The position numbers and the translations under genes were made by a program. Shown one piece after another: positions 1 through 11,326 of a stretch of 64,000 nucleotides of DNA (positions within the stretch are counted from its first letter, which is position 1; each line of letters starts with the position of its first letter). The notes below the pieces were generated by a model. It was not told where the DNA came from. It worked only from the letters and a program-made list of their open reading frames with translations, and did not search any database. The stretch is from positions 20,339,835 through 20,403,834 of the forward strand of contig NC_003076.8 of NCBI RefSeq assembly GCF_000001735.4, written 5' to 3'. The stretch comes from Arabidopsis thaliana. Its lineage: Eukaryota > Streptophyta > Magnoliopsida > Brassicales > Brassicaceae.

Positions 1-1353
1 AATAACAAAGAATCAAGATTCCACTAGGTTGATATAATTTAGTTTATCTGTTCCCATTTACAGAACAAAGAGACTTACACCGGGAAAACCTAACTCGTAC
101 AGGCCATAACCAACTAATCCAACCAAAGGAGCAGCAGATAGTGGACTTAAGAACCTGGACGAACAGAAGTTCAATATCATATTCTTTAACCTGACACAGT
201 GGAACAAGATTTGAGTCTAATGTAGCTCAAAGACTGACCTTACAACATTACGCCAAAGGCCACTGAAGCCAAGGATAATTTGAAGAGTTGAAGCAACAAT
301 AAGAGCACCTTGGGTTGCCCGAATTATCCTCTTAAATCGCTGATAAGGTATCAAAAAGGTAATTTAGAGTAAAACTTCATATTCAAGCATAACTTTATTG
401 ATAGTGATAGTACACTAAATAGATAATAACACAATTCAATTAGGGGATAAGTGTGAGCTACGAACCTCAACTGGATCTGCAACGTCATTGAATCTCCCAG
501 AAAGCATGATTGAGATAGTAACCGGGACAAATGTATAAGATGCTCCAATAACAGCAGGTAATCTAGTTCCAAACACAGTTTGGAGCAGTGTGTTCAATCC
601 AGCTACAAACAATATTGTCTGGATCAGCTTTGCCTTCTCTTCCTGCCAAAATCATAAACTTTAAGTACAATGAAAGACTGAAAAGAATAATGTGAACAAC
701 TATCTTTCTAGAAAAGAGACTTAACTTACATTTCTACCTCCCATTTGTGGAACAAGAGCCGATGGAATCAGAACTGTTGTTCCAAGCATCACAAGGTAGT
801 GTTGAAACCCAAGCAGAACAGCCTCAGCTGTAAGACAAGAATAAACTCAGTCTCACATTTACTAATTAAGAAGCTTAAAACCTCATATTCAAACAAGAAT
901 TATTCAAAAACCAACTACCAAATTAGAAACATACAGTAACACTAAAAATAAAAGTTAGATTGAACATATAGCAAAACCAAGGGGTGGATTAAGTTTAATT
1001 TCCTTTGTTAGCAAAGAATGATCCTCAAAACACCTAGTAGGAGATTCTCAAGGTAAAAACGAATATTTCTTAAAGAGAAAAGTAAGAATCCAATCCTCAC
1101 GTTGCAACAAAAAGCAAAAAGTAAATGATACCAAAATCAGAAAAAGTAAAAATGGAAGAAGCTAATCAATCACAAGGCTTCAAAACCAGGGATATGCCTA
1201 GAACAAAAGCTAGAAGTCAAACGTTAAGGGAAAAGGAAAAGAAGAGAGAAACTAACGCCATGGAGGAGGACTTGTAATGCAGTAAGAGATATCTGGAAGC
1301 TGTTCTTTCGGCGGATGTGGTAGTGGATCACCACCCGATTTCGGAGCTGACAT
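1..1353 (-). CDS. NAT5: Nucleobase-ascorbate transporter (NAT/NCS2 family), N-terminal part; runs off the left edge
   Basis: Five coding exons read on the minus strand: 1353-1257, 827-730, 642-466, 339-239 and 154-79. All have GT-AG borders and the phases add up. The first ATG (1353-1351) starts MSAPKSGGDPLPHPPKEQ, followed by a segment reading LPDISYCITSPPPW then PEAVLLGFQHYLVMLGTTVL, which is the typical plant NAT start with its first membrane helices. Later exons add further hydrophobic segments (QTILFVAGLNTLLQTVFGTR, ALIVASTLQIILGFSGLW). About 183 residues are visible of a family length near 530; the substrate signature lies outside the window. Family members are plasma-membrane symporters for purines, uracil or ascorbate; the plant substrate is often unproven. 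The symbol is recalled, not searched. Confidence 0.9.
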
Positions 1354-1363
1354 TCTTCAACCT

Positions 1364-1932
1364 CTGCAACAAAAAAATAAAAATCAAAACTTTAAACCAA
1401 AAACTTCACATAACGAGAAAGTGACTGAAACCCAAATCACAGAAGAAGCAAAACTCACGAAATTTGAGCTCAAGAAGCAGAAAACAAGAAAAAGACCTCG
1501 TTTTGAGCTAACCCACAGTTGCAAAAACAATAAAAACCAAAACTCTACACCAAAAACTTCACTAACCCGAAAAGTGACTGAAACCCAAATCACAGAAGAA
1601 TCAAAAGCTACGAAATTTGAGCTCAATAAGTAGAAAACATAAAAACAGAGGTAAAGACCTCGTTTTGAGCTAAACCCACAGTTGTAACTTTACACCAAAA
1701 AAACTTCAATAAACCGCAAAGTTACTGAAACCCAAATCACGAAAGCAGCAAAAGTCACGAACTTTAAGCTCAAAAAGCTCGTAAATGAAGAAAGAAGGCG
1801 AAACAGAACAAAAACCCAACAAAAAGACCTCGTTTTTAAAGCTAAAATCAAGAGCAGAGTTTTAAAAATGATTCTGTTTAAGTAAGAAGAGCAGAGAGGA
1901 GAGATTATACACAGATTAGAAGAAATAGAAAC
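1364..1932 (-). other. 5'-leader intron of the NAT gene
   Basis: A good donor (AAG|GTTTCT, minus strand, exon end at 1933) and acceptor (TTGCAG, exon resuming at 1363) bound a 569-base intron lying ten bases before the ATG. It is purine-rich on the plus strand and is mostly three degenerate tandem copies of a unit of about 150 bases (separate entry). Short open frames seen here are by-products of the repeat. First introns in plant leaders often raise expression; whether this one does is unknown. Confidence 0.7.
1391..1850. repeat. Three-copy degenerate tandem repeat, unit about 150 bp, inside the leader intron
   Basis: The landmark GTGACTGAAACCCAAATCAC occurs at 1421, 1574 and, with one change, 1721, so the spacing is 153 and 147 bases. 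A second landmark, AAGACCTCGTTTT, recurs near 1492, 1653 and 1824, and CACCAAAAA(AA)CTTCA precedes each copy. The third copy is the most diverged. The array fills most of the intron and does not cross either splice site. Confidence 0.85.
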
Positions 1933-2029
1933 CTTGTGAAGAAGCAGCAGCAGAAGAAAATTGGAGAGTAAACTAGAAGAAGAAGCAGTGAAGAGAAGAG
2001 GCTTGATGAGGAAGGAGCAGAGGGGACAG

Positions 2030-2960
2030 TTGTCTACGTTTCGCTATATCAGCGTTACTTTGTGCACCGATTGACGTCACCACGAAAACAACCTCTTACC
2101 TGTCATTACTCTTAATTCATTTGTCATTAGTAGTTCCCCAACGCTTTTTTCTTATTACTAAATTTTTGACAATGAAGACAATACTTATTTATTTGTTTGG
2201 TAATGAATGAATGATATAGATATAGTTTCATTGTGGTGTCGCCAACTGCTATTATTATTTATAATCAGTGTTCTTAAACACACTATACAATTTGGCACTA
2301 AACACTAGACTTCTAAGAAACATTATTAGCACAAGCTTCTAGTCTCAATAATACGTTATTGTTAACTTGTGTTATTGTTAATGAGGCGTTAGACCCATAG
2401 TTATACAAAGAGAGAAGATAACCTAAGGTTACAAAAAGACCATAATGGGGCAAAGAAATGTTGACTAAGCTAAGATTAGACCATAATGGGGCAAAGAAAT
2501 GTGGACTAAGCTAAGATTAGTAGCTATTGACTAGATCTACTCTATTAAACCAAAAGACAATACTGAAGTAGCAATAATATCTTCAACAAAGTTGTTTCTC
2601 GACTATGCATTCCAACCTAATGGTCCTTCTATGGGAAGTGAGGTTTATCATAGCTGAACATTGGACTATATATATCAAATAGGATGTTCCTGTCGAGTGT
2701 AGTTGGTTAACCCATAAAGACAAAAAGAACAGTTGTACCATTGACTAGCTATATCAAATATATGATTAGAGATGATGATATACGTGACCATAAATATTTA
2801 ATAAGCAACTCTCACAAATAGAGCAAAACAAGAAATGTTGAAGAATATGGAAACCAAATCATACTCTTTACGTAAATTTTAGCAACCATTAGATCCCTAA
2901 CAAGCCTTCCCATTTTTTTTCCTTCTGGATTATAAAAAGAAAAAGAAAAGAAGCAAGGAC
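2030..2960. other. Spacer between NAT5 promoter and CBC2 3' end
   Basis: AT-rich, no gene seen. The left part should hold the NAT5 promoter (leader exon ends near 2000) and the right part the CBC2 3' UTR. It contains one recent-looking tandem duplication (2438-2519). Confidence 0.6.
2438..2519. repeat. 41-bp tandem duplication
   Basis: Two adjacent 41-base copies, 2438-2478 and 2479-2519, each starting GACCATAATGGGGCAAAGAA and differing at one base (ATGTTGAC versus ATGTGGAC). The near-identity points to a recent slippage or unequal exchange. Confidence 0.9.
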
Positions 2961-3003
2961 ACGAATCTTGAGTTTTGAATGATCTTAGATTGGTCTTTGG
3001 GAA

Positions 3004-5199
3004 TTAAGGACCACGTTTCCTTCGGAAGCATAGGCAACCCTGTTGCTGGTCGTTAGGAATCATCCCTCCTCCCTTGGTTGTGTCAATACTCTCCAACATT
3101 GGTACAACCTCATCCATCTCCGGTCTCTTGTCCGGATTTGCATCCCAACATCGCTTCATCACAGCTGCAAGTGCGCTCGGGCAACACCTCGGTATATCGG
3201 GTCTCAGGTTCTGCATTGATCATATGTAGCAGCATATTGCATATAGATTTTTTACTTCAGTGAAATGATGAAATGGTTACACTACTCTAGATCACATTTT
3301 TTACTTCAGTGATTCCTCAAGATTTACAACAAAATATAATTGTGAAACAACCAATATGCACATTTCAATTAAATTAACTTTTCTTTGCTTAATCTATTCA
3401 ACCATACCTGGCGGACGACGGCTGAAGTGACCTCAGAGAAAGTAAGGTCAGGGTATGGCATGTCACAGCAATATATCTCCCATAAGCAGATCCCGAAACT
3501 GTATACATCGCATTTTCGATTATACGGGTTTCCATTGAGAACCTGCAGCCAAAGTTTATTTGTTATAAAAAGTTGGTTTGTTACCAATCTTGATGATGCA
3601 TTATCACTATAGTACCTCAGGCGCCATGTAGCCAAGTGTGCCAGTCTCTCCTGTCATGTCATTAGGGTTAGATGCTTCAACTCTCGCAACTCCAAAATCT
3701 GCGATTTTAACAGTCCGGGTTTTGTCTAACAACATATTCTCTGTCTTTACATCTCGGTGAACAATCTTCTGCGAATGAAGGTAACTCAACCTAAAAGCAA
3801 CATAACAATAACCATTAGAGCAGATAAACGACTTGAGAAGGCAGCGAAAGAAGGGAGAATATAATGTACCCTCTAGCGAGATCAAGAGCGAGCTGAACAA
3901 CAATTTTAAATGTTAGTTTTCTTCTTCTGTTCTTGATCAGGTAAGATTTTAAAGCACCACCTGGAAGATATTCAACAACAACACAACATATATTGTTTGG
4001 CATAGCTAATGGACCACTCTCTGTTTGCAACTGTAACCCTGATGCACCCATTGTTGCTCCTATAAACTGCAAAATATACATTCATTGATGACCCAAATCT
4101 TATTTATATCCTCAATATATAACAATGGTAAAAAGTAAACAGAAGTGAAATATGAACCTTGGTGACATTAGGATGATCCAATTTATGCCAAACAGCAACC
4201 TCCTGAGCAAAATCAGCTCTCAAAGACACAATCTCAGCTTCTGATCTATGACCTTCTTCACCCCAATCAAGCAACTTCACTGCTCAATTTCACCACAATG
4301 ATTAGCTCATTTCTTCACTTTAAATTTAATAACAGTAAAAAAGCTCTTTAGTTACTGCATTCAAGGGATCTATTATTCACTCTTTTTTTCTTTAAAATTT
4401 ATTTCATGAAAAAGAGAGATTGAGACAACAACAGCTGGAATCACATGAAAGATCCACAAAGCAAAAGAATCATAATTATCCAAGTAGAGACCTTTCAAGT
4501 AGCTGAAGAAACACTTATGATAGCAAAACCCGTGTCGGCTTCACGGAGATCACAAGATTTGCTTCTACCCTCTAAAGAAAAAAACTCTTCAAATCCAAAA
4601 CAATTCAGCAACTTTAATCTTAAAAATCCAAACTTTTTTTCAATCTAACAAGTTTCATGGTCAAAAAACACGAACACAGAACTAAACTATTCAAGTACAA
4701 AGCCTGTTTCGGATCCGACATTTCAAGTACAAATGTAGTAATCCATTCTTAAATTCGAGACTTTAAACTAAACTTGAAGACTTTAGCATTATTTCACAGT
4801 TACAAACTAATAATATAAAATGAAAGGGAAAGGTTTCGATGAGAGAAGGAAGCTAGAACGACGGGAAAGTGACTAACCGGCAACATCTTGACCGTCGTAG
4901 ATACCACGATGAACGGTACCAAAAGTGCCACGAGCAAGAACAGTCTTGATGATAAGTTTAGAAGGATCGATCTCCCACTCAAGTCTCTGTTTCCTCTTGC
5001 CAACAAATCCGCCGCCGTTTAGAGTGACAGGGGAAGAAGAAGCAGAGCCACCGATGGCGACGGCGGTTGTGTCTTCTTCATCTTTCTTCTTGTTCTTCTC
5101 TAAAGTCAAAGCTCTGCTTAAGTGTCTCTCTAGTTGCTCGTCTAAGCTTTTTAGATCAATCTGATCTGCTCGAACAAACCCATCCTTTCCTTCTTTCAT
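3004..5199 (-). CDS. CBC2: Raf-like MAPKKK-type protein kinase (stomatal CBC2)
   Basis: Six exons on the minus strand: 5199-4878, 4279-4158, 4066-3870, 3790-3616, 3542-3408 and 3210-3004, giving 385 residues. The first about 75 residues are charged and low-complexity. The kinase domain follows: glycine loop ARGTFGTVHRG (89-99), VAVK with Lys109, HRDVKTEN from 225, DFG 245-247, MAPEVL 269-274. The tail ends CLCFRRKRGP, a paired-cysteine basic end that could be lipid-modified (inference). By recall this is CBC2, which with its paralogue CBC1 acts in guard cells below phototropins and HT1 and lowers S-type anion channel activity during light-induced stomatal opening. All catalytic residues look intact. 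The start is the first ATG of the open frame and matches the family N terminus (MKEGKDGFVRADQIDLKSLD). Confidence 0.95.
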
Positions 5200-5299
5200 T
5201 GTCAAGCAAAAGATCCTATGAATCTTTTTTTGGTCTTCTATAAGTTGTTGTTGATTTTGTTTCAACAAGTTTCTTCTCTCTCTCTCTCAGATAATCAAA

Positions 5300-8200
5300 C
5301 GCAGAGGAAAATGGGAAAAGAAAATCATAAAAAGGGAAGATGAGAAGAGAAGAGAAGACCGCATGTGAGTGAGCACATGGTCTTGCCTCGACGCTAATGT
5401 ATCTGTATTTACATTTCTTTTTTTCCTTTCATAAAATAAATACTTTTTTGTTTTGTATTTCCAAAAACAATAATCATCACTTATTATCAAAATAAGTGTT
5501 GGTACCAACCATTTTATTGACGAGAATAGTGAGTGCAAAAGTTTGGCCCATTACTCTGGATGTTCGGCCCATCAAAGATTTGAGCTCCCTCGTAAACCTA
5601 AATACAAAAATATTAGTATGTGAATTTCGACATCTACATTTTTGACGTCGTATGTGGAGTTTATCATACTTCTGATTTTGGTCTTTCCAACTTGGTTTCA
5701 CATACTATGGATAAACTACTAATATAAATTGATGTTACGAAGTTAAAAGATATTAGGAAGAACTAAGCCGATCTTTCTCATCTTGATTTGATATTGACAT
5801 GAAGATATCGGTTGTGGCATGTCTAAACAATTGGACATGCTTGTTACAACTCAGTGTGTGTTTGAAGTACGCTTTGATGCTATGAACTCGACCAACTCCC
5901 GAGTTATACTATGTAAAATATTGTTCTATTGTCAGCATATAGAGTATAATGATAAGTGGATCCAATCATGTCTCTTGACTTTTTTATTTTTTATAAATTG
6001 AACCAAATCTATTTTCACATACGCTTACACGTATGGGATACATATGATAATCAATTGATTTGAAGATTGAGGAATGGAACTTAGAGTGGTGGTTAAGTGT
6101 ATTGGTTGCTTTAAATTGCACGAAGCGTGGATGATTTTGTTGGCGTATCCACGTACCAAATGGCTCCATGCATTGTCTGTTGTCCCTACCAAAACCTTCA
6201 CTATTCTTCTTGAGATCAATATTAAATATATATATTCTCTCAAATAAAGCATATACACAATGGTGCTCTTCTTCTTTTCTCTTTTTTTTTTTATTTTAAA
6301 TGTATTGTATAATCGCATGTTCGTTACATATTAACCAAATCAAATTAAAAGGTCAAATATAAAACAAAAGCTAGAATTTCTATGCCGAAAATATGGGAAA
6401 TGAATACCTTTTGAAATTTGGGAGTGGCCATTAGAAGCTCCTCAATTTTATTTTATTTTCGCCTTTAAGGTGTACAAATTTCTTTTTAATTTAAAATTTA
6501 AAAATAATTAACATGATCAGCTCTTCCTCAACTATAACTCTAATTCCGTGTACTTAAATAGTTAAATTATACTATAAACCCACTTAGTTGCTTTATCTAA
6601 GAATTAAAGAATGTGAACTCATCTCCCATGCGTGTTTTCCTTTACTCAGAAGGAAATTAAATTTCAATATTCTCTGAAACCCATTACAAAACACGGTCAT
6701 GCTAGAAGACTTGAAGTCGTGATATGTAGCATTTTTAATGCGTTTTGTGAATATATGTAAACTATATAGATGTTATATAAGTACTCTCGGTCCAACATTT
6801 TGGAGCACATTATACTATGATCTTGATATTCAGCCAGTTTATTATGTCATATTTTTCGAGAACATTTGTTGAATTGAAGAACATAAAAGATAGCAAATCA
6901 ACATCTCATATATGTGTCTTTATCAAAAAAAAACATCTCATATATGTGTATTTTTTTTAACCACGCAAAATGAGAAGAGTGTTATTTTATGTGTATAAAA
7001 ATGGTGGACCTAGGATATGATGATTGCTTTAGAGACACACAGAAAGAGAGAAACGGTGGAGGGTTTGTTTTGGGCCCCTGACACCATTAAAGCCAGTAAG
7101 GATTAAGTGTATCCACTTTTAATTAATCCTAATTTATATACTATACGGATTAGTAATATTATCCTAATGGTTTTTGTATAACTTAAATATTTGGCGTGGT
7201 AATATTAAATGTTACTCTGCTTGTATGATTGTGAGCAACCAGATCTCTCTTATCTGTACATCAAAGATTTGGTTCAGGTTACTAAATCATGGGTCTTCTA
7301 CATCTATCACTATTGAATATAGTTTCAGATGTCTTTGATTGTCAATGAAAAATATCTTGGGTATAATTATTACTAGTCAGTGCCATTTTCTGACAAGAGA
7401 GAACGTGTCTGTTTCTTCTGGGGGATTAATTAGGTTTAGATAATTTTGGTATCAAGTTTTATGATTGATAATATACGATTAAGTCATTGGCTAACTAGCT
7501 AAAAAAACTTTTTTTGGCTAACTTGGTAATTTTTGGTGATGCAGGTTGTTCATTTGGGTTTCTGTATAGAAATTATCTCCTTTTTTGTCCTTCGAAACTT
7601 ATCTTACAGTATCTAATATTGAATTTATATTTTCATAATATAAATTATTGTGGATTGGTCATAAATTATGATCTCAATAATAATGTTCTTATGTTATCAT
7701 TATTTGTTTGTATTTTTATAAGTCAGTGAGTATGACTTGTACCGTTCCTACTTCTATAGTGAAAACGGAAGTCTTATAATGATAATGAAGCTTGTTTTTT
7801 TTTCTTAACACTTTAGTATATATAGAAAAATATACATATTTTGGAAGAGATTATAATAAAGAAAAGATGAAGAGCAATCAATTGTCTTGTAGGATTTTCC
7901 TTTCTTCTTGTTATATTTATCGTCACATATTTCATCGTTTTTTCACTATAAGTGCAATAGATACATTTTCCACGAAAGTGTTTTGGAGATCCATATGAAA
8001 ATAGACCAACCAGAATGGGAAGACAAAACATAATGTGAAACCCAAAGAAGATGGAAATGGAGGGTGCAAAAAGGTAAAAAGTAAAAGTAGAAATGATTTG
8101 GGGTTTGAACGGTCAAGCCATTGCAAACGAGAGTATTTGAGAAATGATTGGACCTTCTTCTTCTTCACATTGGATACTTTCACTACTTTTCTTACTGACG

Positions 8201-8740
8201 ATGAACGAAAGTACGAAACCAACAAAATACATAAGCGAGCGTCTTATAAAACATGATTGCATGAAGTAAGTATACTTTGGCTTCAAATGGATTTTTTTTT
8301 TTGTATAGCTTCATTGATGATCATTTTTATATTATGTGAATGATATTTGTGTTTCGGTGGAATTGAAAGATACTAGATTCCGTTAGCTGAATTTGTTTAC
8401 ATGTGATGAAAAGTGAAAGTCGACTGATTCTTCTTTCCAACCAAAACAAGCTATTTGGCATAATTTATTTTTCCACCAAATGGGCAAATGTATATCTTTT
8501 AGCCAAATATAAATAAGCCGAAAAAGCATGTTAACAACAATATGGATTATGAGTATATCTTACTAATTAGTAATTACATCGAGAAAAATAAACAACTATT
8601 TAGATTTTGAACCCACCAAATTCAGCTAATTTTCCCAAAAACATTTGTTATCGGATTTGGTAAACACTGTGGCATCACGATACCTAAACTTTAACGCACG
8701 CACGCATCTCTGTTATGATGAAGGTCACTTTCGTCTTTTT
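5300..8740. other. Long AT-rich spacer between CBC2 and SACL2 (divergent promoters)
   Basis: No supportable gene. The left edge holds the CBC2 leader, with a CT-rich run at 5276-5290, and its promoter; two TGGGCC-type (site II) motifs lie at 5544-5550 and 5565-5572. A short sequence, AACATCTCATATATGTGT, occurs twice between 6899 and 6950. Open frames in 5819-6318 and 7514-8256 are short, lack recognisable domains and have AT-driven composition. A modestly GC-richer patch (about 7040-7110) remains unexplained. Confidence 0.5.
5544..5572 (-). promoter_or_regulatory. Pair of site-II-type TGGGCC boxes upstream of CBC2
   Basis: TGGCCCA (5544-5550) and CGGCCCAT (5565-5572) read as TGGGCCA and ATGGGCCG on the minus strand, about 350 bases upstream of the CBC2 ATG. 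Paired TGGGCY boxes are known TCP-factor sites in plant promoters. Function here is inferred from sequence and position only. Confidence 0.4.
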
Positions 8741-8760
8741 CTCTTGTATATATCTTCTTC
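8740..8760 (+). promoter_or_regulatory. SACL2 core promoter (TATA-like)
   Basis: TGTATATATC near 8743-8752 is followed by CT-rich sequence, typical of an Arabidopsis transcription start, with the leader beginning near 8775. The leader is spliced (intron 8850-8998, donor GTGAGT, acceptor TTGCAG). Confidence 0.5.
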
Positions 8761-9061
8761 CTCGCTAACTTCTCTTCGCCATCACTGAAACTAATATCTC
8801 TCTGCTTCCTCCTTAGAACTTCTATTTGCTTCTCTTGCATTCCACTTTTGTGAGTTTCTATTATCTTCAGTTTTCGAGATAGAACTTATAAACTCTGTAA
8901 TAATATGCATTGTGCATATTTTTCTAGGTTAAGTTATTTGTTTTAAAGTGTTCTGTTTCTTGCTAGCACTAAATCTATTGCTCTCGTTTATTTTGCAGAT
9001 TCATTTGAAGTAGTGAGATTGACTCCAGAGATAAAACAAGAAAGAGCAACAAAGCAACAGC

Positions 9062-9133
9062 ATGCGGTGGTGGTTGTGTCTTTCTGCTTATGTTTTTCGT
9101 ACAGTAGTAGTCTTCTGTCGTGTGATTCTGTAA
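9062..9133 (+). CDS. Upstream ORF in SACL2 leader, 23 residues
   Basis: ATG at 9062 and TAA at 9131-9133 give MRWWWLCLSAYVFRTVVV followed by FCRVIL. A tryptophan-rich short peptide resembling this is recalled from SAC51-family leaders. It lies upstream of the conserved main uORF. Inside it, in another frame, is a six-codon uORF at 9090-9107. Together they should reduce the number of ribosomes reaching later AUGs. Confidence 0.6.
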   Translation: MRWWLCLSAYVFRTVVVFCRVIL

Positions 9134-9164
9134 ACTGCGATCTTACTTCAGACATAGCTTTTTT

Positions 9165-9223
9165 ATGTAATGGGGTCGTCTTTTTTCTTCACATTCCCTT
9201 ACTTTGTCCGCCAAATTATTTAA
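9165..9223 (+). CDS. Minimal AUG-stop (9165-9170) overlapping a 17-residue uORF (9170-9223)
   Basis: At 9165 an ATG is followed at once by TAA, the shortest possible uORF. The last A of that stop is the first base of another ATG at 9170, which opens MGSSFFFTFPYFVRQII and stops at 9221-9223. An AUG-stop unit can stall ribosomes at initiation; the one-base overlap could favour re-initiation on the second ORF. This is inference from arrangement only. Confidence 0.5.
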
Positions 9224-9279
9224 GACTTCGTTTGGATACTCTGTTTTGGGAGAAGGAATCAGTTGGGGAGAAAGTAGTT

Positions 9280-9546
9280 ATGGTTTGTCAATCAGCGGGA
9301 CAGACAAGATTTCGTACACTCAAACACGAACACGGTATCACAGGAAACATTGTAGTTAGAGTCATTGCATGCTTTCAACCTCTCCAAGATTGCCAGGTTA
9401 TTTTCTTGTTTGATGAGTTTATGTTATTGCAATATATTTAGATTTTTAAACCACCAGAACTTTTTTTTATTGATTTCGTTTTAGCTTTGATGTTGTGTAT
9501 TTTGCAGGCTGAATATTTCCGTCAATTGTTGAAGCCCGTCACGTAG
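9280..9546 (+). CDS. Conserved peptide uORF of the SAC51 family (51 residues, spliced)
   Basis: Exons 9280-9396 and 9508-9546 give 51 residues starting MVCQSAGQTRFRTLKHEHG, containing NIVVRVIACFQPLQDCQ, and ending AEYFRQLLKPVT at TAG 9546. This matches the strongly conserved uORF of the SAC51 group as I recall it. Suppressor alleles of thermospermine-synthase (acl5) mutants map to the homologous SAC51 uORF, and thermospermine relieves its repression of the main ORF. An intron interrupts it between codons 39 and 40; if retained, the conserved C terminus is replaced by 15 other residues. This uORF is therefore the likely control point of the bHLH gene. Confidence 0.9.
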
Positions 9547-9721
9547 AGTAGCTCGATACTTATCGTTCTTGTTTCAAGCCTAGTTTCTTCTATCCATTTA
9601 GTTGGTAAGTTCCAGTCTTTGCACACATAATCTTTTGACCTCCCATTCTTGATTATAAGTAGCTGATTTGTTTGAGATGATGATGTCCTCTGTTTTGGAT
9701 AGTTGATTTGTTTAGTGTTGG

Positions 9722-10657
9722 ATGGGACAAGATCGTGGGTTTGGGTTTCCTACTCAGCGCTTGTGTTCCTTGTCTTCCCTAGCTCTGTCTCATCTCGGGA
9801 AGCAAGACTTGAATTTAGTATCTAAAACCTGCGGCGACACCACCGACATGTTTTCTACTCGTGGATCTTATCAAGTTTCTACCCAAGTCTCTCAATCCTA
9901 TTTTGATGGGTATTGTGGATGGGTTCATGGGTCATCCCACCTACAGCAGCAGTTCTTGCCTCCTCAAAACCAATGTATGAAGCAAGTACCTCTTCAAGTA
10001 GACGGTGTTATATCTAAAGCTGAGGAACAATGTAGTCAGAAGAGGTTCCTAGTGTTTGATCAGTCTGGAGATCAGACGACTTTGCTACTCGCTTCCGATA
10101 TACGGAAATCTTTTGAGACCCTAAAACAGCATGCCTGTCCTGATATGAAGGAAGAGCTCCAAAGAAGCAACAAAGATTTGTTTGTTTGTCACGGAATGCA
10201 AGGAAATAGCGAACCGGATTTGAAGGAGGATTCGGAAGAACTAAATGCATTGCTTTACTCTGAAGATGAGAGTGGTTATTGCTCTGAAGAAGATGAGGTT
10301 ACAAGCGCAGACCATTCCCCAAGCATTGTAGTATCAGGCCGTGAGGACCAAAAAACATTTCTTGGAAGCTATGGACAACCATTAAATGCTAAAAAGAGAA
10401 AGATACTCGAAACCTCGAATGAGAGTATGCGGGACGCTGAATCGAGCTGTGGTAGTTGTGACAACACAAGGATTAGTTTTCTGAAACGTTCTAAGCTGTC
10501 TAGTAACAAGATAGGAGAAGAGAAGATATTTGAGACTGTAAGCCTCTTGCGCAGTGTAGTCCCCGGGGAGGAACTGGTGGACCCGATCTTAGTCATCGAT
10601 AGAGCCATTGATTACCTTAAATCATTGAAGATGGAAGCGAAAAATCGAGAAGCATGA
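9722..10657 (+). CDS. SACL2: SAC51-like bHLH transcription regulator (bHLH145)
   Basis: Single coding exon, 311 residues, beginning MGQDRGFGFPTQRLCSLS. It is preceded by leader introns 9397-9507 and 9605-9715. The middle is acidic (SEDESGYCSEEDE, about 180-192). The C terminus carries a helix-loop-helix (EEKIFETVSLLRSVVPGEE then DPILVIDRAIDYLKSLK). The basic region lacks the Glu and Arg arrangement needed for E-box contact, so it probably acts through dimerisation, as proposed for the family. SAC51 relatives counter auxin/LHW-driven xylem proliferation under thermospermine control. Regulation is expected to be translational through the uORFs listed above. A downstream in-frame ATG (residue 43) is possible, but the first ATG fits the family start. 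Confidence 0.9.
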   Translation: MGQDRGFGFPTQRLCSLSSLALSHLGKQDLNLVSKTCGDTTDMFSTRGSYQVSTQVSQSYFDGYCGWVHGSSHLQQQFLPPQNQCMKQVPLQVDGVISKAEEQCSQKRFLVFDQSGDQTTLLLASDIRKSFETLKQHACPDMKEELQRSNKDLFVCHGMQGNSEPDLKEDSEELNALLYSEDESGYCSEEDEVTSADHSPSIVVSGREDQKTFLGSYGQPLNAKKRKILETSNESMRDAESSCGSCDNTRISFLKRSKLSSNKIGEEKIFETVSLLRSVVPGEELVDPILVIDRAIDYLKSLKMEAKNREA

Positions 10658-11326
10658 GGTTCTTTGTTTGTAGGATACCTAAGACATATTAGCATTGGCA
10701 AGTGGACTTGGTTTCTAAACAAAGTAGTAGACATATTGGACCGTGGTACTCTTGTCAAGCTACAAAGGGATCAGGTTGTTGCTAGTTGGAAGATAAACCA
10801 AATAATGTTTCGGAGTTGCAAGAGAAGGAATTGATATTAAAATGCAAATTGAATATTTCATATTAGTTGATGATTAAGATGGATTGCGAAATTTTAATTT
10901 CAGTCGTTTAGCTGTTTGTTATATCATGTAGTTGCTTCTTCTTTTTCTATAAGATTTTGTCGGTGTGGTTGTTATTGTTCATCTGTGAGTCGTGTGGCCG
11001 AGAGAATCATAAATGGGAAAGTTGAATAACCATTTTCAATGATAGGCCAATTATAATGGTAAACACACAATTAATTTAACTTTTTTACAAATGATTAAAG
11101 ATGTTTGTTTTCGTGCCAAACAGACATGTGATTTGGTGGGATATTTGGCAGTCTTTTGTCAATATGGTAGCAATTTTTGCCTATTGTTTCATGATTAAGA
11201 CTCTTATCACTTGTCATTTCCTGACTTTTGTGCATAGAACTAGTGACATGTGATATACTGTAGTCCCATCCAGTTTATAAGTTTTGAATACATGTCTCTA
11301 GCCATTCAGAATAAATCTTGCAGCTA

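Noticed and set aside
1384-1633. Open frames on both strands in the NAT5 leader intron
   Set aside because: Created by the tandem repeat; no domain, and lies in an intron.
9013-9441. 142-codon plus-strand frame in the SACL2 leader
   Set aside because: Begins at GTG and runs through uORFs and into an intron; the conserved ATG uORF at 9280 explains its coding-like end.
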